Assembly (NCBI RefSeq): GCF_002836205.1
Contig: NZ_PJBE01000013.1
Span: 3,410,001-3,474,000, forward strand
From: Shewanella sp. Choline-02u-19
GTDB lineage: Bacteria; Pseudomonadota; Gammaproteobacteria; Enterobacterales; Shewanellaceae
DNA length: 64,000 nucleotides
Direction of reading: 5' to 3'
The position numbers were made by a program, and so were the translations under genes. Positions 9,425 to 19,094 of the stretch are shown here, in pieces. Numbering within the stretch: the first letter of the stretch is position 1; each line of letters opens with the position of its first letter. The notes below the pieces were generated by a model that saw only the letters and a list, made by a program, of their open reading frames with translations, had not been told where the DNA came from and searched no databases.

Positions 9425-9499
9425 GACTATAATTAATAGAACATTATCTGCCTTTTGTAGTTCAATTTTGTAAAGAGTCTTCCGCACGCTTTATATTTC

Positions 9500-9528
9500 T
9501 TGCCAATTCTCGGTGTGATCACTAGACT
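9500..9528 (+). promoter_or_regulatory. Sigma70 promoter of the efflux operon
   Basis: TTGCCA, 17 nt, TAGACT. The predicted start point falls inside the 18-bp palindrome directly downstream. Inferred from consensus only. Confidence 0.55.
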
Positions 9529-9530
9529 AG

Positions 9531-9548
9531 TGAATGAACGTTCATTCA
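9531..9548. promoter_or_regulatory. TetR-type operator, perfect 18-bp palindrome
   Basis: TGAATGAACGTTCATTCA is fully self-complementary, starts 2 nt after the -10 box and ends 16 nt before the tetR ATG. Position and symmetry are those of an autoregulatory TetR operator. Binding would block the start point. Confidence 0.75.
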
Positions 9549-9564
9549 TACCCTGGTAACAACT

Positions 9565-10143
9565 ATGCCAAACAAACGTGACTTAATTTTAAGAGCGACA
9601 GAGAAGATTATCGCTTCTAGTGGTATTCAAGGCCTGTCAATGCAACAAGTGGCTAATGAAGCGGGTGTCGCGGCGGGCACAATCTATCGCTACTTTAAAG
9701 ACAAAAACGAATTGATCTTAGAGCTTAGGAAGGACGTCCTAGCGCATGTTGCAGCGTTTATATTAGAAGACCACCAGCTAGGTACATTAGAGCAAAGGTT
9801 TAAACGTATATGGTTAAAAATGCATAGTTTTGGTAAACAGCGCACTCCAACAAATTTAAGCTATGAGCAGTATGCTCATCTACCTGAAATCAATAATGAA
9901 GAGATCCGCAATATCGAAATCACCCTGTTTGCACCACTAAAGCAACTTTTTGATGAGGGCAAAGCCGCTGGCATTATGCAGCCTTTGCACCCACGCGCCT
10001 TATATGCGCTCTCTATGGAACCTGCCATGGCCATCGCTCGAACAACTCGTCGTGGACAGATCCAGTATGAACCCCATGAAATCGAACTTGCTTGCGATCT
10101 ATGCTGGAAAACGATTCTAATCCCCATTAAACCCACTCATTAA
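9565..10143 (+). CDS. TetR/AcrR-family repressor of the adjacent RND efflux operon
   Basis: 192 aa. The N-terminal HTH (about residues 8-55) is typical, with GLSMQQVANEAGVAAGTIYRYF followed by KDKNELI (first motif given in part). The C-terminal ligand domain is divergent, as usual. It is the first gene of a three-gene operon with a membrane fusion protein (15 nt downstream) and an RND transporter. The perfect palindrome over the promoter is its likely operator, so it probably represses itself and the pump until a ligand binds. The ligand is unknown. Confidence 0.9.
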   Translation: MPNKRDLILRATEKIIASSGIQGLSMQQVANEAGVAAGTIYRYFKDKNELILELRKDVLAHVAAFILEDHQLGTLEQRFKRIWLKMHSFGKQRTPTNLSYEQYAHLPEINNEEIRNIEITLFAPLKQLFDEGKAAGIMQPLHPRALYALSMEPAMAIARTTRRGQIQYEPHEIELACDLCWKTILIPIKPTH

Positions 10144-10158
10144 AGGAGCTATCAGGAC

Positions 10159-11277
10159 ATGAAAAAATGGACCCTGGTAATGTTAATTATCGCCGTACTC
10201 GCATTTGGTTCTGTCATTGGATTTAACCTGTTTGTAAAAGGTAAAATTGCCGATGCTATTGCTAATATGCCCGAGCCAGTCGCTCCAGTGACCGCGATCA
10301 CTGTTGCATCAAACACTTGGCAGTCGACCATTAATGCCATTGGCTTTGTGGAGCCCAATCAAGGGGTCACTATCGCCAATGAACTTGCAGGTGTAGTGTC
10401 AGCAATTAAATTTGAAAACGGTAGCCGTGTTGAAACAGGCCAAATGCTGATTGAGCTCGATTCTAAAGTAGAGAAAGCCAACCTTAAGAGTAAGCAAGTA
10501 CAGCTGCCTGCCGCGAGAGAAGACTTTAAGCGACTCACCAAATTGTACCAACAGAACTCAGTGTCTAAACAAGACCTTGATAACAGTGAATCAAAATACT
10601 TGGCACTTGTGGCTGATAGCGAAGGCTTAAGCGCCACAATTGGCCGCCGTGAAATCAGCGCTCCCTTTGGAGGCTTGGTGGGTATTCGTAACGTCAATTT
10701 AGGTGAGTACCTACAAACAGGCACTAAAATTGTGCGTCTTGAAGATATCAGCACCATGAAAATTCGTTTCACCATTCCACAAACGCAGTTACCGCATATC
10801 GCGACAGGACAAGCTGTGCATGTTTATGTTGACGCTTATCCGACCGAACCCTTTGAAGGCATAATATCGGCAATTGAACCCGCTGTTTTTTACCAAAGTG
10901 GTTTGATTCAAGTACAGGCACAAATTCCCAATACCGATTCAAAATTGCGTAGCGGGATGTTTGCTAAAGTCGACATCCTGTTGCCTGAACTCGTTGAGCA
11001 AATCGTGCTACCACAAACGGCCATCAGCTTTACCCTTTACGGCAACTCAGTTTATGTCATTGAAGACAAAGTCGAAGACGGCGAGCAAGTTAAACGCGTT
11101 AAACAGATCAACGTGAATGTCGTTGAACGTGGCATTCATAATGCGTTAGTGACAGGCGAGATAAAGCCTGGCGATATGATCGTCACCTCAGGCCAAGTTC
11201 GCTTGAGTAACAATAGCAAAATCAGTGTGAGTGAGGATAAAGCATTAACGCCTCCCGCCACATTGCCACAGCTATAA
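10159..11277 (+). CDS. RND efflux membrane fusion protein (HlyD/AcrA family)
   Basis: Periplasmic adaptor linking the RND pump to an outer-membrane channel. It is 372 aa. One N-terminal membrane anchor (about residues 5-26), no lipobox. A lipoyl-type segment around residues 75-105 (GVTIANELAGVVSAIKFENG), a short alpha-hairpin (105-155), then beta-barrel and membrane-proximal domains. A strong AAAGGAG precedes the ATG and overlaps the end of tetR. The pump gene follows after 15 nt. No outer-membrane partner is encoded here, so a TolC-like protein must come from elsewhere. Confidence 0.93.
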   Translation: MKKWTLVMLIIAVLAFGSVIGFNLFVKGKIADAIANMPEPVAPVTAITVASNTWQSTINAIGFVEPNQGVTIANELAGVVSAIKFENGSRVETGQMLIELDSKVEKANLKSKQVQLPAAREDFKRLTKLYQQNSVSKQDLDNSESKYLALVADSEGLSATIGRREISAPFGGLVGIRNVNLGEYLQTGTKIVRLEDISTMKIRFTIPQTQLPHIATGQAVHVYVDAYPTEPFEGIISAIEPAVFYQSGLIQVQAQIPNTDSKLRSGMFAKVDILLPELVEQIVLPQTAISFTLYGNSVYVIEDKVEDGEQVKRVKQINVNVVERGIHNALVTGEIKPGDMIVTSGQVRLSNNSKISVSEDKALTPPATLPQL

Positions 11278-11292
11278 GCGGAGGTCAGAGTC

Positions 11293-14200
11293 ATGCGCTT
11301 TACTGATATATTTATCCGCAGACCTGTGTTAGCTGCGTCAATTAGCTTTCTAATCCTATTACTTGGCTTTTATTCGCTAAACAGTATGCAGGTTCGAGAG
11401 TACCCTGAAATGACCAATACCGTGGTCACTGTCACCACCAGTTATTACGGTGCCGATTCAAACTTGATACAAGGCTTTATTACCCAGCCGCTTGAGCAAG
11501 CTTTAGCTCAAGCTGACAACGTTGATTTCATGACCTCAGACAGTTTTCTGGGTAGCTCAAAAATCACCGTTTACATGAAACTCAACACCGACCCCAATGG
11601 GGCATTGGCAGACATTCTCGCTAAAGTTAACTCAGTACGGTCGCAGCTTCCTAAAGAAGCAGAAGACCCAACGGTTGACATGTCTACCGGCTCGCAGACA
11701 TCGGTGTTATACATCTCATTTTACAGTGAGCAAATTAACTCTAGCCAAATTACCGACTATCTTGAGCGCGTGGTAAAGCCAGAATTATTCACCATTGATG
11801 GTGTCGCCAAAGTCAACCTTTATGGCGGTATTAAGTACGCCATGCGCATCTGGTTAGATCCAGCACGTATGGGGGCTTTTAGCCTATCGTCGACCGACGT
11901 AATGAACGTACTACAAGCTAACAACTATCAATCTGCAGTGGGTCAGGCAAACAATACTTTCACCCTGTTTAATGGCACCGCAGACACCCAAGTCGCCACC
12001 GTTTCCGAGTTAGAAAAACTGGTGGTCGGCAGTCAGGACGGCCTGGTTATTCGTCTTGGTGATATTGCCGATGTCAGCTTAGAAAAAAGCCATGACGTTT
12101 ACCGCGCACTCGCCGATGGGCAAGAAGCGGTTGTTATTGGCTTAGACGTCACCCCAACAGCTAACCCACTGATTGTGGCTGCTGATGCGCGTGCGATGAT
12201 GCCAGATATCACCCGTAACCTGCCGGTATCAATGAAGGCGCGTATCCTTTATGACTCGTCACTGGCGATTGATGAATCGATCAATGAAGTGATCAAGACG
12301 ATTGGCGAAGCGGCACTGATTGTGATTGTGGTTATCACCCTCTTCTTGGGCTCATTCAGGGCGGTCATTATTCCAATAGTCACCATCCCGTTGTCACTGA
12401 TTGGTGTTGCCGTCGTCATGCTGATGTTTGGCTTTACACTCAACCTAATGACACTGCTGGCGATGGTGCTGGCGATTGGCTTAGTGGTGGATGACGCCAT
12501 CGTGGTCGTTGAGAATGTCGACCGGCATATCAAACTTGGCGAAACCCCCTTTAGAGCAGCGATAATAGGTACCCGTGAAATAGCAGCCCCTGTTATCTCA
12601 ATGACCATTACGTTAGCCGCAGTGTATGCACCTATTGCGTTAATGGGCGGAATAACTGGCTCTCTGTTTAAAGAGTTTGCACTCACCCTTGCTGGTGCGG
12701 TATTTATCTCCGGTATTGTGGCACTCACGTTATCGCCAATGATGTGCTCTAAGATCCTCAAAGCCCACTCTGAGCCGAATAGGTTCGAGCGTGGCGTTGA
12801 GCGTTTTCTTAATGGCCTCACCAACCGCTACAGCCGCATGTTAAGTGCAGTGCTTAATCACCGTCCGGTAATCGTCGCATTTGCCATAATTGTGTTTGCG
12901 TCTTTACCAGTGATGTTTAGCTTTATTCCCTCAGAGCTGGCTCCTAACGAAGACAAAAGCGTTGTGATGATGATGGGCACAGCACCTTCAAGTGCTAACT
13001 TGGATTATATTCAGTCCAATATGTCGATAGTCACAGACATGATCACTGCCCATCCCGAAGCGGCTGCATCACTTGCCTTTGTGGGTGTGCCAAATGCGAA
13101 CCAAGCATTTGGTATCGCACCGCTGGTGCCTTGGAGTGAGCGAGATAAAAGCCAGAAAGAGATGCAAAAAATACTCGGAAAAGAAGTTAAAACGGTTCCT
13201 GGTATGGCGGTTACGACCTTCCAAATGCCTGAGCTTCCTGGTGCCTCTGGTGGCTTGCCAATACAATTTGTGATCACCAGTTCAGCATCGTTTGAGAGTC
13301 TGTTTCAAATTGGTAGTGGCGTACTTGAAAAAGTGCAGCAAAGCCCACTGTTTGTTTACTCAGAAATTAACCTTAAGTTTGATTCAGGCACCATGAAAAT
13401 CCACATCAAACGTGATTTAGCCGGTGCTTATGGCATCACCATGCAAGATATTGGTATTACGCTAACCACAATGATGAGTGATGGTTATGTTAACCGTATC
13501 AACCTCGACGGGCGCTCATATGAGGTTATTCCTCAAGTGGACCGCAAATATCGTGCTAACCCTGAATCACTTGCAGGTTATTACGTGACGGCGGCTGACG
13601 GGCGCTCTATTCCGTTATCCAGCTTGGTCGACATTGAGATGATCTCAGAGCCGCGATCATTACCGCACTTCAACCAAATGAATGCGGTAACGGTTGGCGG
13701 CGTAGCCACCCCAGGTGTTGCTATTGGTGATGCGATTGCCTTCCTGCAAAACATTGGTGATAACGATTTACCTAAAGGTTATAGCTACGACTTCCTTGGC
13801 GAAGCCCGTCAATACGTCACCGAAGGTTCAGCGCTATATGCGACATTTGCTTTAGCACTGGCGATTATCTTTTTGGTTCTCGCTAGCCAGTTCGAAAGCC
13901 TGAGAGACCCGCTAGTGATCTTGGTTTCTGTGCCATTAGCCATCAGTGGCGCGTTAATCGCACTTGGCTGGACCCACGTTATGGGGCTATCTTCGATGAA
14001 TATCTACACCCAGGTCGGGCTCATAACCTTAGTTGGCCTTATTACCAAACACGGTATTTTAATGTGTGAAGTCGCCAAAGAGGAGCAACTGCATAACGGC
14101 TTAAGTAGAGTAGATGCTATTAAGCACGCAGCCACCATTAGATTGCGTCCGATCTTAATGACCACAGCAGCAATGATAGCGGGACTCATACCATTGCTCT

Positions 14201-14373
14201 TTGCTGTAGGTGCAGGAGCAGTTGCCCGTTTCAATATTGGACTGGTTATTGTCTCTGGCCTTGCCATCGGGACTATTTTCACCCTGTTTGTATTGCCCGT
14301 TATCTATACCTATTTGGCAGAAAAGCACCAGCCTTTGCCAGTATTTGATGAAGAGCTACAACCGGAGTCGTAA
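11293..14373 (+). CDS. RND multidrug efflux transporter (AcrB/HAE1 family)
   Basis: Proton-driven inner-membrane exporter, 1026 aa, the usual length. N-terminal MRFTDIFIRRPVLAASISF and the TM4 proton-relay motif GLVVDDAIVVVENVDRH (Asp pair near residue 400) are clear, as is TM10 VGLITKHGILMCEVAKEE with the conserved Lys. Two large periplasmic loops separate TM1/2 and TM7/8. Last gene of the tetR operon, followed by a strong terminator. The substrate cannot be deduced. Confidence 0.95.
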   Translation: MRFTDIFIRRPVLAASISFLILLLGFYSLNSMQVREYPEMTNTVVTVTTSYYGADSNLIQGFITQPLEQALAQADNVDFMTSDSFLGSSKITVYMKLNTDPNGALADILAKVNSVRSQLPKEAEDPTVDMSTGSQTSVLYISFYSEQINSSQITDYLERVVKPELFTIDGVAKVNLYGGIKYAMRIWLDPARMGAFSLSSTDVMNVLQANNYQSAVGQANNTFTLFNGTADTQVATVSELEKLVVGSQDGLVIRLGDIADVSLEKSHDVYRALADGQEAVVIGLDVTPTANPLIVAADARAMMPDITRNLPVSMKARILYDSSLAIDESINEVIKTIGEAALIVIVVITLFLGSFRAVIIPIVTIPLSLIGVAVVMLMFGFTLNLMTLLAMVLAIGLVVDDAIVVVENVDRHIKLGETPFRAAIIGTREIAAPVISMTITLAAVYAPIALMGGITGSLFKEFALTLAGAVFISGIVALTLSPMMCSKILKAHSEPNRFERGVERFLNGLTNRYSRMLSAVLNHRPVIVAFAIIVFASLPVMFSFIPSELAPNEDKSVVMMMGTAPSSANLDYIQSNMSIVTDMITAHPEAAASLAFVGVPNANQAFGIAPLVPWSERDKSQKEMQKILGKEVKTVPGMAVTTFQMPELPGASGGLPIQFVITSSASFESLFQIGSGVLEKVQQSPLFVYSEINLKFDSGTMKIHIKRDLAGAYGITMQDIGITLTTMMSDGYVNRINLDGRSYEVIPQVDRKYRANPESLAGYYVTAADGRSIPLSSLVDIEMISEPRSLPHFNQMNAVTVGGVATPGVAIGDAIAFLQNIGDNDLPKGYSYDFLGEARQYVTEGSALYATFALALAIIFLVLASQFESLRDPLVILVSVPLAISGALIALGWTHVMGLSSMNIYTQVGLITLVGLITKHGILMCEVAKEEQLHNGLSRVDAIKHAATIRLRPILMTTAAMIAGLIPLLFAVGAGAVARFNIGLVIVSGLAIGTIFTLFVLPVIYTYLAEKHQPLPVFDEELQPES

Positions 14374-14393
14374 TCCATAACCGACAGCATAAG

Positions 14394-14429
14394 GGCCCAC
14401 GACGAGATATGGTTGTGGGCCTTTTTTTT
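14394..14429 (+). terminator. Terminator of the efflux operon
   Basis: GGCCCAC / GTGGGCC stem, 14-nt loop, then eight T residues. Confidence 0.85.
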
Positions 14430-14546
14430 ATCTGTTGCCGAAGTGCCTCTACACGGCACTCAGCAAATGGTGAATCTTTTGGCAATCGCCATCTCCTAAG
14501 GTACAATCACTGCCATACTGAACAGGCACCCTAGCGGATATTAAAG

Positions 14547-14801
14547 ATGATCAATCCAAAGAAAATCGAAGAAGTTGCCAAGCAACTTAGCGAAAGTCTA
14601 CCCAGTGGACTAAAGCAGTTTGCCGGCGAATTTGAAGAACGCAGTAAGCAAGTTTTGCAAAACCAGCTACAGAAGTTAGATGTTGTTTCGCGTGAAGAGT
14701 TTGAAGTACAGCAGCATGTATTAATCAAAACCCGTGAAAAACTAGAAGCACTGCAAGCTCAAGTGGATGCACTAGAAGCTAAGCTGAACGCTGAAGACTA
14801 A
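14547..14801 (+). CDS. ubiK: Ubiquinone biosynthesis accessory factor UbiK (BMFP/YqiC family)
   Basis: 84 aa, a usual length for this family. It starts MINPKKIEEVAKQLSESLP, with an amphipathic N-terminus and a C-terminal coiled coil (about residues 45-82, heptads around KTREKLEALQAQVDALEAKL). The family trimerises, binds membranes and assists UbiJ and the aerobic ubiquinone pathway. Stand-alone gene with its own terminator. Confidence 0.92.
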   Translation: MINPKKIEEVAKQLSESLPSGLKQFAGEFEERSKQVLQNQLQKLDVVSREEFEVQQHVLIKTREKLEALQAQVDALEAKLNAED

Positions 14802-14820
14802 TCTCAATATTATTTGACCC

Positions 14821-14851
14821 AAAAAAGCACCCTTTAAGCGGGTGCTTTTTT
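14821..14851. terminator. Bidirectional terminator
   Basis: AAAAAAGCACCC / GGGTGCTTTTTT between ubiK and the converging membrane-protein gene. Confidence 0.85.
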
Positions 14852-14886
14852 ATATTATGGCTATCCTGTTCTCAAATAAGCATATT

Positions 14887-15732
14887 TTAGTTTGGCTTGC
14901 GCTGTGCAAATAGAATTAGACACCCCGCCAGTAACACTAAGTCTTTAACAATAAACTGGCCACTCCCAGTCAAAACGGGAAAACCTAAGCTGATTTCCAC
15001 AGCTGGCAGCGTAATAATAAAAGTCTGTGTCGCAGCAAACGTTAACGCCGCCATCCCAAGCCCAAAAACATAAGCCTTATCAGACCAACGCCCTAACAGC
15101 ATCCCCGTCACCGCGAGTAACTCGACCACACCAATGAAGTAAGATCCATGCAGCACGCTAAAGAGTGAGTAGATCCAGCTAAACAGCGGACTCGTGCTCA
15201 TTAGCCCTTCAATACCATCCGCTTCAATTTGGGTAAACTTCATCGCTCCGATCCAAACCATCACCAATAGAATGCCAGCAAGCACCAGTTTCACCGCCAC
15301 TTTGTTAACTATTGTATGGTTGGCATAATATGAGGCCAGATATAACGAAACGGCTGAAATCCCCAAATACTTAATCAGTCCCTGCCCTGCGCCAATCGCT
15401 GGAAATCCCCCTAACGCGTCAATCCAAACGGGATGAGTCACTAGCATGAATAACGGCACTGTCGCTAATGCAGCATAAACATAGAGCATGATCTGGCTCC
15501 AACGCTGAGTTGGCATCATAAGCGCAACAACGACAACTAATTGCAATATACCTAAAACAGCGGCTAACCAAGGCATGGTGGGGAGATTGATTTCAAGCAG
15601 TTGCTTAGTGAAGTACAGACTATCGGCCGCGGTAAAGCGAGTTATGGCAGTGAGCAACAAAAAGCTGCCTAACAAGTAACGGGATATTGTTACGCTGCTT
15701 GCAACTGACAATGATTTGAATGAAGTTAGCAT
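14887..15732 (-). CDS. DoxX-like/RclC-like (DUF417) membrane protein, double-length
   Basis: 281 aa, mostly membrane-embedded with about eight hydrophobic segments. The second half (from about residue 150) carries the DUF417/RclC signature: IGAMKFTQIEADGIEGLM, SPLFSWIYSLF, GVVELLAVTGMLLGR. E. coli RclC is about 197 aa. Here roughly 90-140 extra N-terminal residues look like a second DoxX-type four-helix unit, so this reads as a fused or internally duplicated protein. The RclC family is linked to reactive-chlorine resistance, but no rclR or rclA is nearby, so function is uncertain. Confidence 0.75.
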   Translation of the reverse strand: MLTSFKSLSVASSVTISRYLLGSFLLLTAITRFTAADSLYFTKQLLEINLPTMPWLAAVLGILQLVVVVALMMPTQRWSQIMLYVYAALATVPLFMLVTHPVWIDALGGFPAIGAGQGLIKYLGISAVSLYLASYYANHTIVNKVAVKLVLAGILLVMVWIGAMKFTQIEADGIEGLMSTSPLFSWIYSLFSVLHGSYFIGVVELLAVTGMLLGRWSDKAYVFGLGMAALTFAATQTFIITLPAVEISLGFPVLTGSGQFIVKDLVLLAGCLILFAQRKPN

Positions 15733-15884
15733 GTAGGGCTCTCAATCTTTTTCAGTAGTTAATTCCAGCAATAGACCCGCGCTGGTGCAAAAGCCTTTCA
15801 AACATTTTGATATCAGTTAAACAAGTTTAATTTACACTTCATGTAATTGAACTAGCATAGCCTGCCGTTAATCATTAATCTGCC

Positions 15885-16754
15885 ATGCCATATAACTCCA
15901 GCCCACTCCAGTTTCACAGAGTGCTTCTGGGTAACAGACAACAGCTACCATCTTGCTCACTGAGGCCCATATTGAACCCTTTACATCGTGACGCTAAAAC
16001 CAGTTCCAAACTCCTACTCATAGGCTGGGCGATGTTGATCCTTATCCCTGCGAGCCTTTATATTTTTTCAGTCACCATGTTCCCGCGCATTGAGCTCGAT
16101 ACTCACTTTGCACAATTACTGTATTGGATCACCAGCACTGGCACTGCACCCTATGGCATCGCCACGGGTATTGTCATTCTTATCGCTTGTTATCGCAGTC
16201 TTGCTAAGCCTCAGTTTTTACAGCTAGTACTCGCCGTTTCCATCAGCATGGCTGCCACCCTAAGCCTTAATCATTTTTTAAAACCCTTTTTTGCCGAAGC
16301 AAGACCTTATGCTGCGCTACTCGCTCAAGAATCACTGCTCAATACCGATGACTTTTATCAACACAACAAAAAAAACAAACGAGCGATGATTAGCACTGCC
16401 GTTGAACAACTGGAAGTCGCTCGCACCGATATTAACTTAAGCTCTGCCATTAAAGGACATTGGCAGCACGAGGTTGGTTATTCTTTCCCCTCGGGTCACA
16501 CATTATTTGCCGTCACCTTGGCGCTAGTGGTTAGTTTCTACCTGTTATTAGCAGGGCAAACTCTATTGCCAACAGCACTCGTTAGTTGGGCGATTGCAAT
16601 GGGCTTTAGCCGCATGTGGCTCGGCATGCATTGGCCACAAGATGTTCTCGCCTCAACCGTCATTGGCGGTATTATCGCTTTAAGCAGCATTGCAGTGATA
16701 CAAACACTGTTGATAAGAGTGAATAGGGTGCAGAAACTATCAGCAAACGAATAG
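15885..16754 (+). CDS. PAP2-family membrane phosphatase (PgpB-like)
   Basis: 289 aa integral membrane phosphatase. The three PAP2 motifs are present: K133 with R140-P141 (KPFFAEARP), PSGH at 202-205, and SRMWLGMHWPQD with R243, H249, D253. A segment of about 50 residues between motifs 1 and 2 matches the periplasmic insert of PgpB, which dephosphorylates phosphatidylglycerophosphate and undecaprenyl pyrophosphate. The first 35 residues are hydrophilic and unusual for this family. An internal start closer to the first TM (about residue 44) is possible. Confidence 0.85.
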   Translation: MPYNSSPLQFHRVLLGNRQQLPSCSLRPILNPLHRDAKTSSKLLLIGWAMLILIPASLYIFSVTMFPRIELDTHFAQLLYWITSTGTAPYGIATGIVILIACYRSLAKPQFLQLVLAVSISMAATLSLNHFLKPFFAEARPYAALLAQESLLNTDDFYQHNKKNKRAMISTAVEQLEVARTDINLSSAIKGHWQHEVGYSFPSGHTLFAVTLALVVSFYLLLAGQTLLPTALVSWAIAMGFSRMWLGMHWPQDVLASTVIGGIIALSSIAVIQTLLIRVNRVQKLSANE

Positions 16755-16836
16755 GGGGTAAGCTCCAACACCTTGAACTTAAATAGAATAAGGGTATGCT
16801 GCCTAAGACGTTATCTGACTTTTAAGAGAAACCCCA

Positions 16837-17322
16837 ATGGCTGACATTCAATTAGACAAAATTGATCTGCATATCCTCAAACTGGTGCAGCAACATGGAA
16901 AGTTGTCTAACCAAGAACTTGCTGAGAAAGTCGGTCTATCTCCTTCGCCTTGTTCTCGCAGAGTCAAAGCGTTAGAAGAAGCGGGTTATATTGCAGGCTA
17001 TGCCACCTTGCTTAGCCCTGCACATTTTGACTTAGCGCTGACCGCTTATATTCATGTGCGACTCGAAAAGCATTCAAGTGAGACTTTAGAGGGATTTGAA
17101 GCCAAAGTTGCCTCTTATGACGAAGTACAAGAGTGCTGTTTACTGACGGGTAGTGATGCCGATTACCAATTAAAAGTATTGGTTAAAGACATGTCCGCTT
17201 TTAAAGTTTTTCTGCTCGATAAACTCACCACCAATGAAAAGATTGCCGGTGTACACTCAAGCTTTGTACTTAAACAGGTCAAAAACCAAACACAGATCCC
17301 GCTCCCTCAGTCTGCTGACTAA
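16837..17322 (+). CDS. Lrp/AsnC-family transcriptional regulator
   Basis: 161 aa. N-terminal HTH (about residues 8-60, NQELAEKVGLSPSPCSRRVK) and C-terminal RAM/ActR ligand domain (about 70-150). Same strand as the NSS amino-acid-type transporter 287 bp downstream. This suggests, without proof, that it controls that transporter in response to an amino acid. Confidence 0.9.
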   Translation: MADIQLDKIDLHILKLVQQHGKLSNQELAEKVGLSPSPCSRRVKALEEAGYIAGYATLLSPAHFDLALTAYIHVRLEKHSSETLEGFEAKVASYDEVQECCLLTGSDADYQLKVLVKDMSAFKVFLLDKLTTNEKIAGVHSSFVLKQVKNQTQIPLPQSAD

Positions 17323-17609
17323 ATTAGCGCAAACCAGCCTCCAGTCTTGCCTATTGCGACTATAATCTGTGGATTCGGTCGCACTTTTCTAATAAACCAA
17401 TAAATGATTAAATTGCGCCACAAGGGCGGTAAACGCTCATCAACGCAAAATAAAATCGTCAATTTGTGAGTTTTAAGGCTTTAATCTTGGTTTTATGCAA
17501 AATTAAGATTAACTCTACTTGTATTACCGACATTAACGCCTATTGATTGCGTTGACCTACGTATTTAAAACTCTATCATGCGCGCTCTTTCATTGGTTCG
17601 AGATCATTT

Positions 17610-18968
17610 ATGAGCACTGTAAAACAGGGGCATTTCAGCTCTAGAATTGGCTTTATCATGGCCGCTGCAGGCAGCGCTGTTGGCGTGGGTAATATTTGGG
17701 GTTTTCCTACGCAGGCAGCAACTCATGGTGGTGGCGCATTTTTACTGGTATATCTCATTTTGATCTTGCTGCTTGGTTACCCGATGTTACTTGCGGAGCT
17801 GATGATTGGTCGCCACGGTCAAACCAACCCGGCAGACGCCATGGCAAAAATCGCCAACAATCCTATGGCTAAAAAGATAGGTAAAACTATCGGTTTTATC
17901 TCCATTATTACCGCCACCCTCATCTGTACTTTTTACAGCATATTGTCAGGTTGGTTTGTGAGTTTCGCCCTCGCGCCAGTGGCACAAATGGCCAATCAGC
18001 CACAGGTATCGGCTTGGTTAATGGACTTTTCGCTTTCCCGCAATCTGGTGTTTACGCTGGTCTTTATCGCCATGGTCATTTTGGTTATTCGCCAAGGCGT
18101 GCAGCAAGGGATCGAGCGCTGGTCAAAACGATTAATGCCAATGTTATTGATTATTTTAGTCGCCGGGGTGGCTTACATATTAACGCAACCGGGTGCAATG
18201 CAAGGGCTTGAAGTATTACTCGTACCTGATTTTAGCCGAATATTTGAAGCCGACGTACTGGTTGGAGCCCTTGGACAAACCTTCTTCTCGCTAACCATAG
18301 GTACCGGTGCAATGATGGTTTACGGAGCCTATTTAAACCAAAATGAGGATCTCGGCAAGCTAACCGCTTATGTCACGTTAACCGACACCAGTGTTGCATT
18401 TTTAGCGGCATTAATGGTGATCCCAGCCATGTACGTTGCACAGCACAACGGCGTACAGATATTCGCAGAAGATGGCAGTTTGCTCAATTCAGACACCTTA
18501 GTGTTTACCGTATTACCCGCGCTATTTGATACATTAGGCGGTGTAAGTCAGTATCTACTCGCCATTATTTTCTTCATGTTGATGACCATTGCAGGCCTCA
18601 CCTCTGCTATCTCTATTGTTGAGGTTCCCACCAGCTACATAGTAGAGAAAACATCACTAGGCCGCGATAAAGCAACGCTATTGGTTGGTGCCCTTATCGC
18701 TGTGTTATCTATGGTGGTGGTGTTTAACTTCAACACCCTATTTGGATTGATGATCACTTTAACCACCGAGCGAGCTCAGCCGTTAATCGCCTTAGGCATC
18801 GCCATCTTCTTGGGTTGGGTTTGGAGCCGTAACAAGTTGATTAACACCATTGCAGCGCAAGATGGAGTAAAAGCTGACAGCCTGTTTTGGAAGCTATGGC
18901 CAGTGTATGTCAAGTTCGTTTGCCCGCTGTTGATTATCGTCATTATCATGCAGTTGTTTACTAAATAG
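17610..18968 (+). CDS. Sodium-dependent transporter, NSS/SNF family
   Basis: 452 aa, 11-12 TM segments. The N-terminal signature FSSRIGFIMAAAGSAVGVGN lines the sodium and substrate sites in LeuT-fold NSS proteins. The closest functional classes are bacterial tryptophan/tyrosine/methionine-alanine symporters, but substrate cannot be assigned. The start ATG has only a weak ribosome binding site (CGAGATC). It ends at a strong terminator. Confidence 0.9.
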   Translation: MSTVKQGHFSSRIGFIMAAAGSAVGVGNIWGFPTQAATHGGGAFLLVYLILILLLGYPMLLAELMIGRHGQTNPADAMAKIANNPMAKKIGKTIGFISIITATLICTFYSILSGWFVSFALAPVAQMANQPQVSAWLMDFSLSRNLVFTLVFIAMVILVIRQGVQQGIERWSKRLMPMLLIILVAGVAYILTQPGAMQGLEVLLVPDFSRIFEADVLVGALGQTFFSLTIGTGAMMVYGAYLNQNEDLGKLTAYVTLTDTSVAFLAALMVIPAMYVAQHNGVQIFAEDGSLLNSDTLVFTVLPALFDTLGGVSQYLLAIIFFMLMTIAGLTSAISIVEVPTSYIVEKTSLGRDKATLLVGALIAVLSMVVVFNFNTLFGLMITLTTERAQPLIALGIAIFLGWVWSRNKLINTIAAQDGVKADSLFWKLWPVYVKFVCPLLIIVIIMQLFTK

Positions 18969-18987
18969 CATTTGTTAGTTGCTATCA

Positions 18988-19013
18988 AATCCCCGCTATA
19001 TGCGGGGATTTTT
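18988..19013 (+). terminator. Terminator of the NSS transporter gene
   Basis: AATCCCCGC / GCGGGGATT 9-bp stem, 5-nt loop, T tract. Confidence 0.87.
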
Positions 19014-19094
19014 GTTTTCACATTCATTGAATTATGTGGGTTTGGGTGAGTTTGGGGTTAGCTAATTGCGATTAAAGCACGGCCTACGGCCGAT

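Noticed and set aside
12249..12824. 191-aa frame antisense to the RND pump
   Set aside because: Shadow of the pump's reading frame, with repetitive Ser/Thr/Ile composition.
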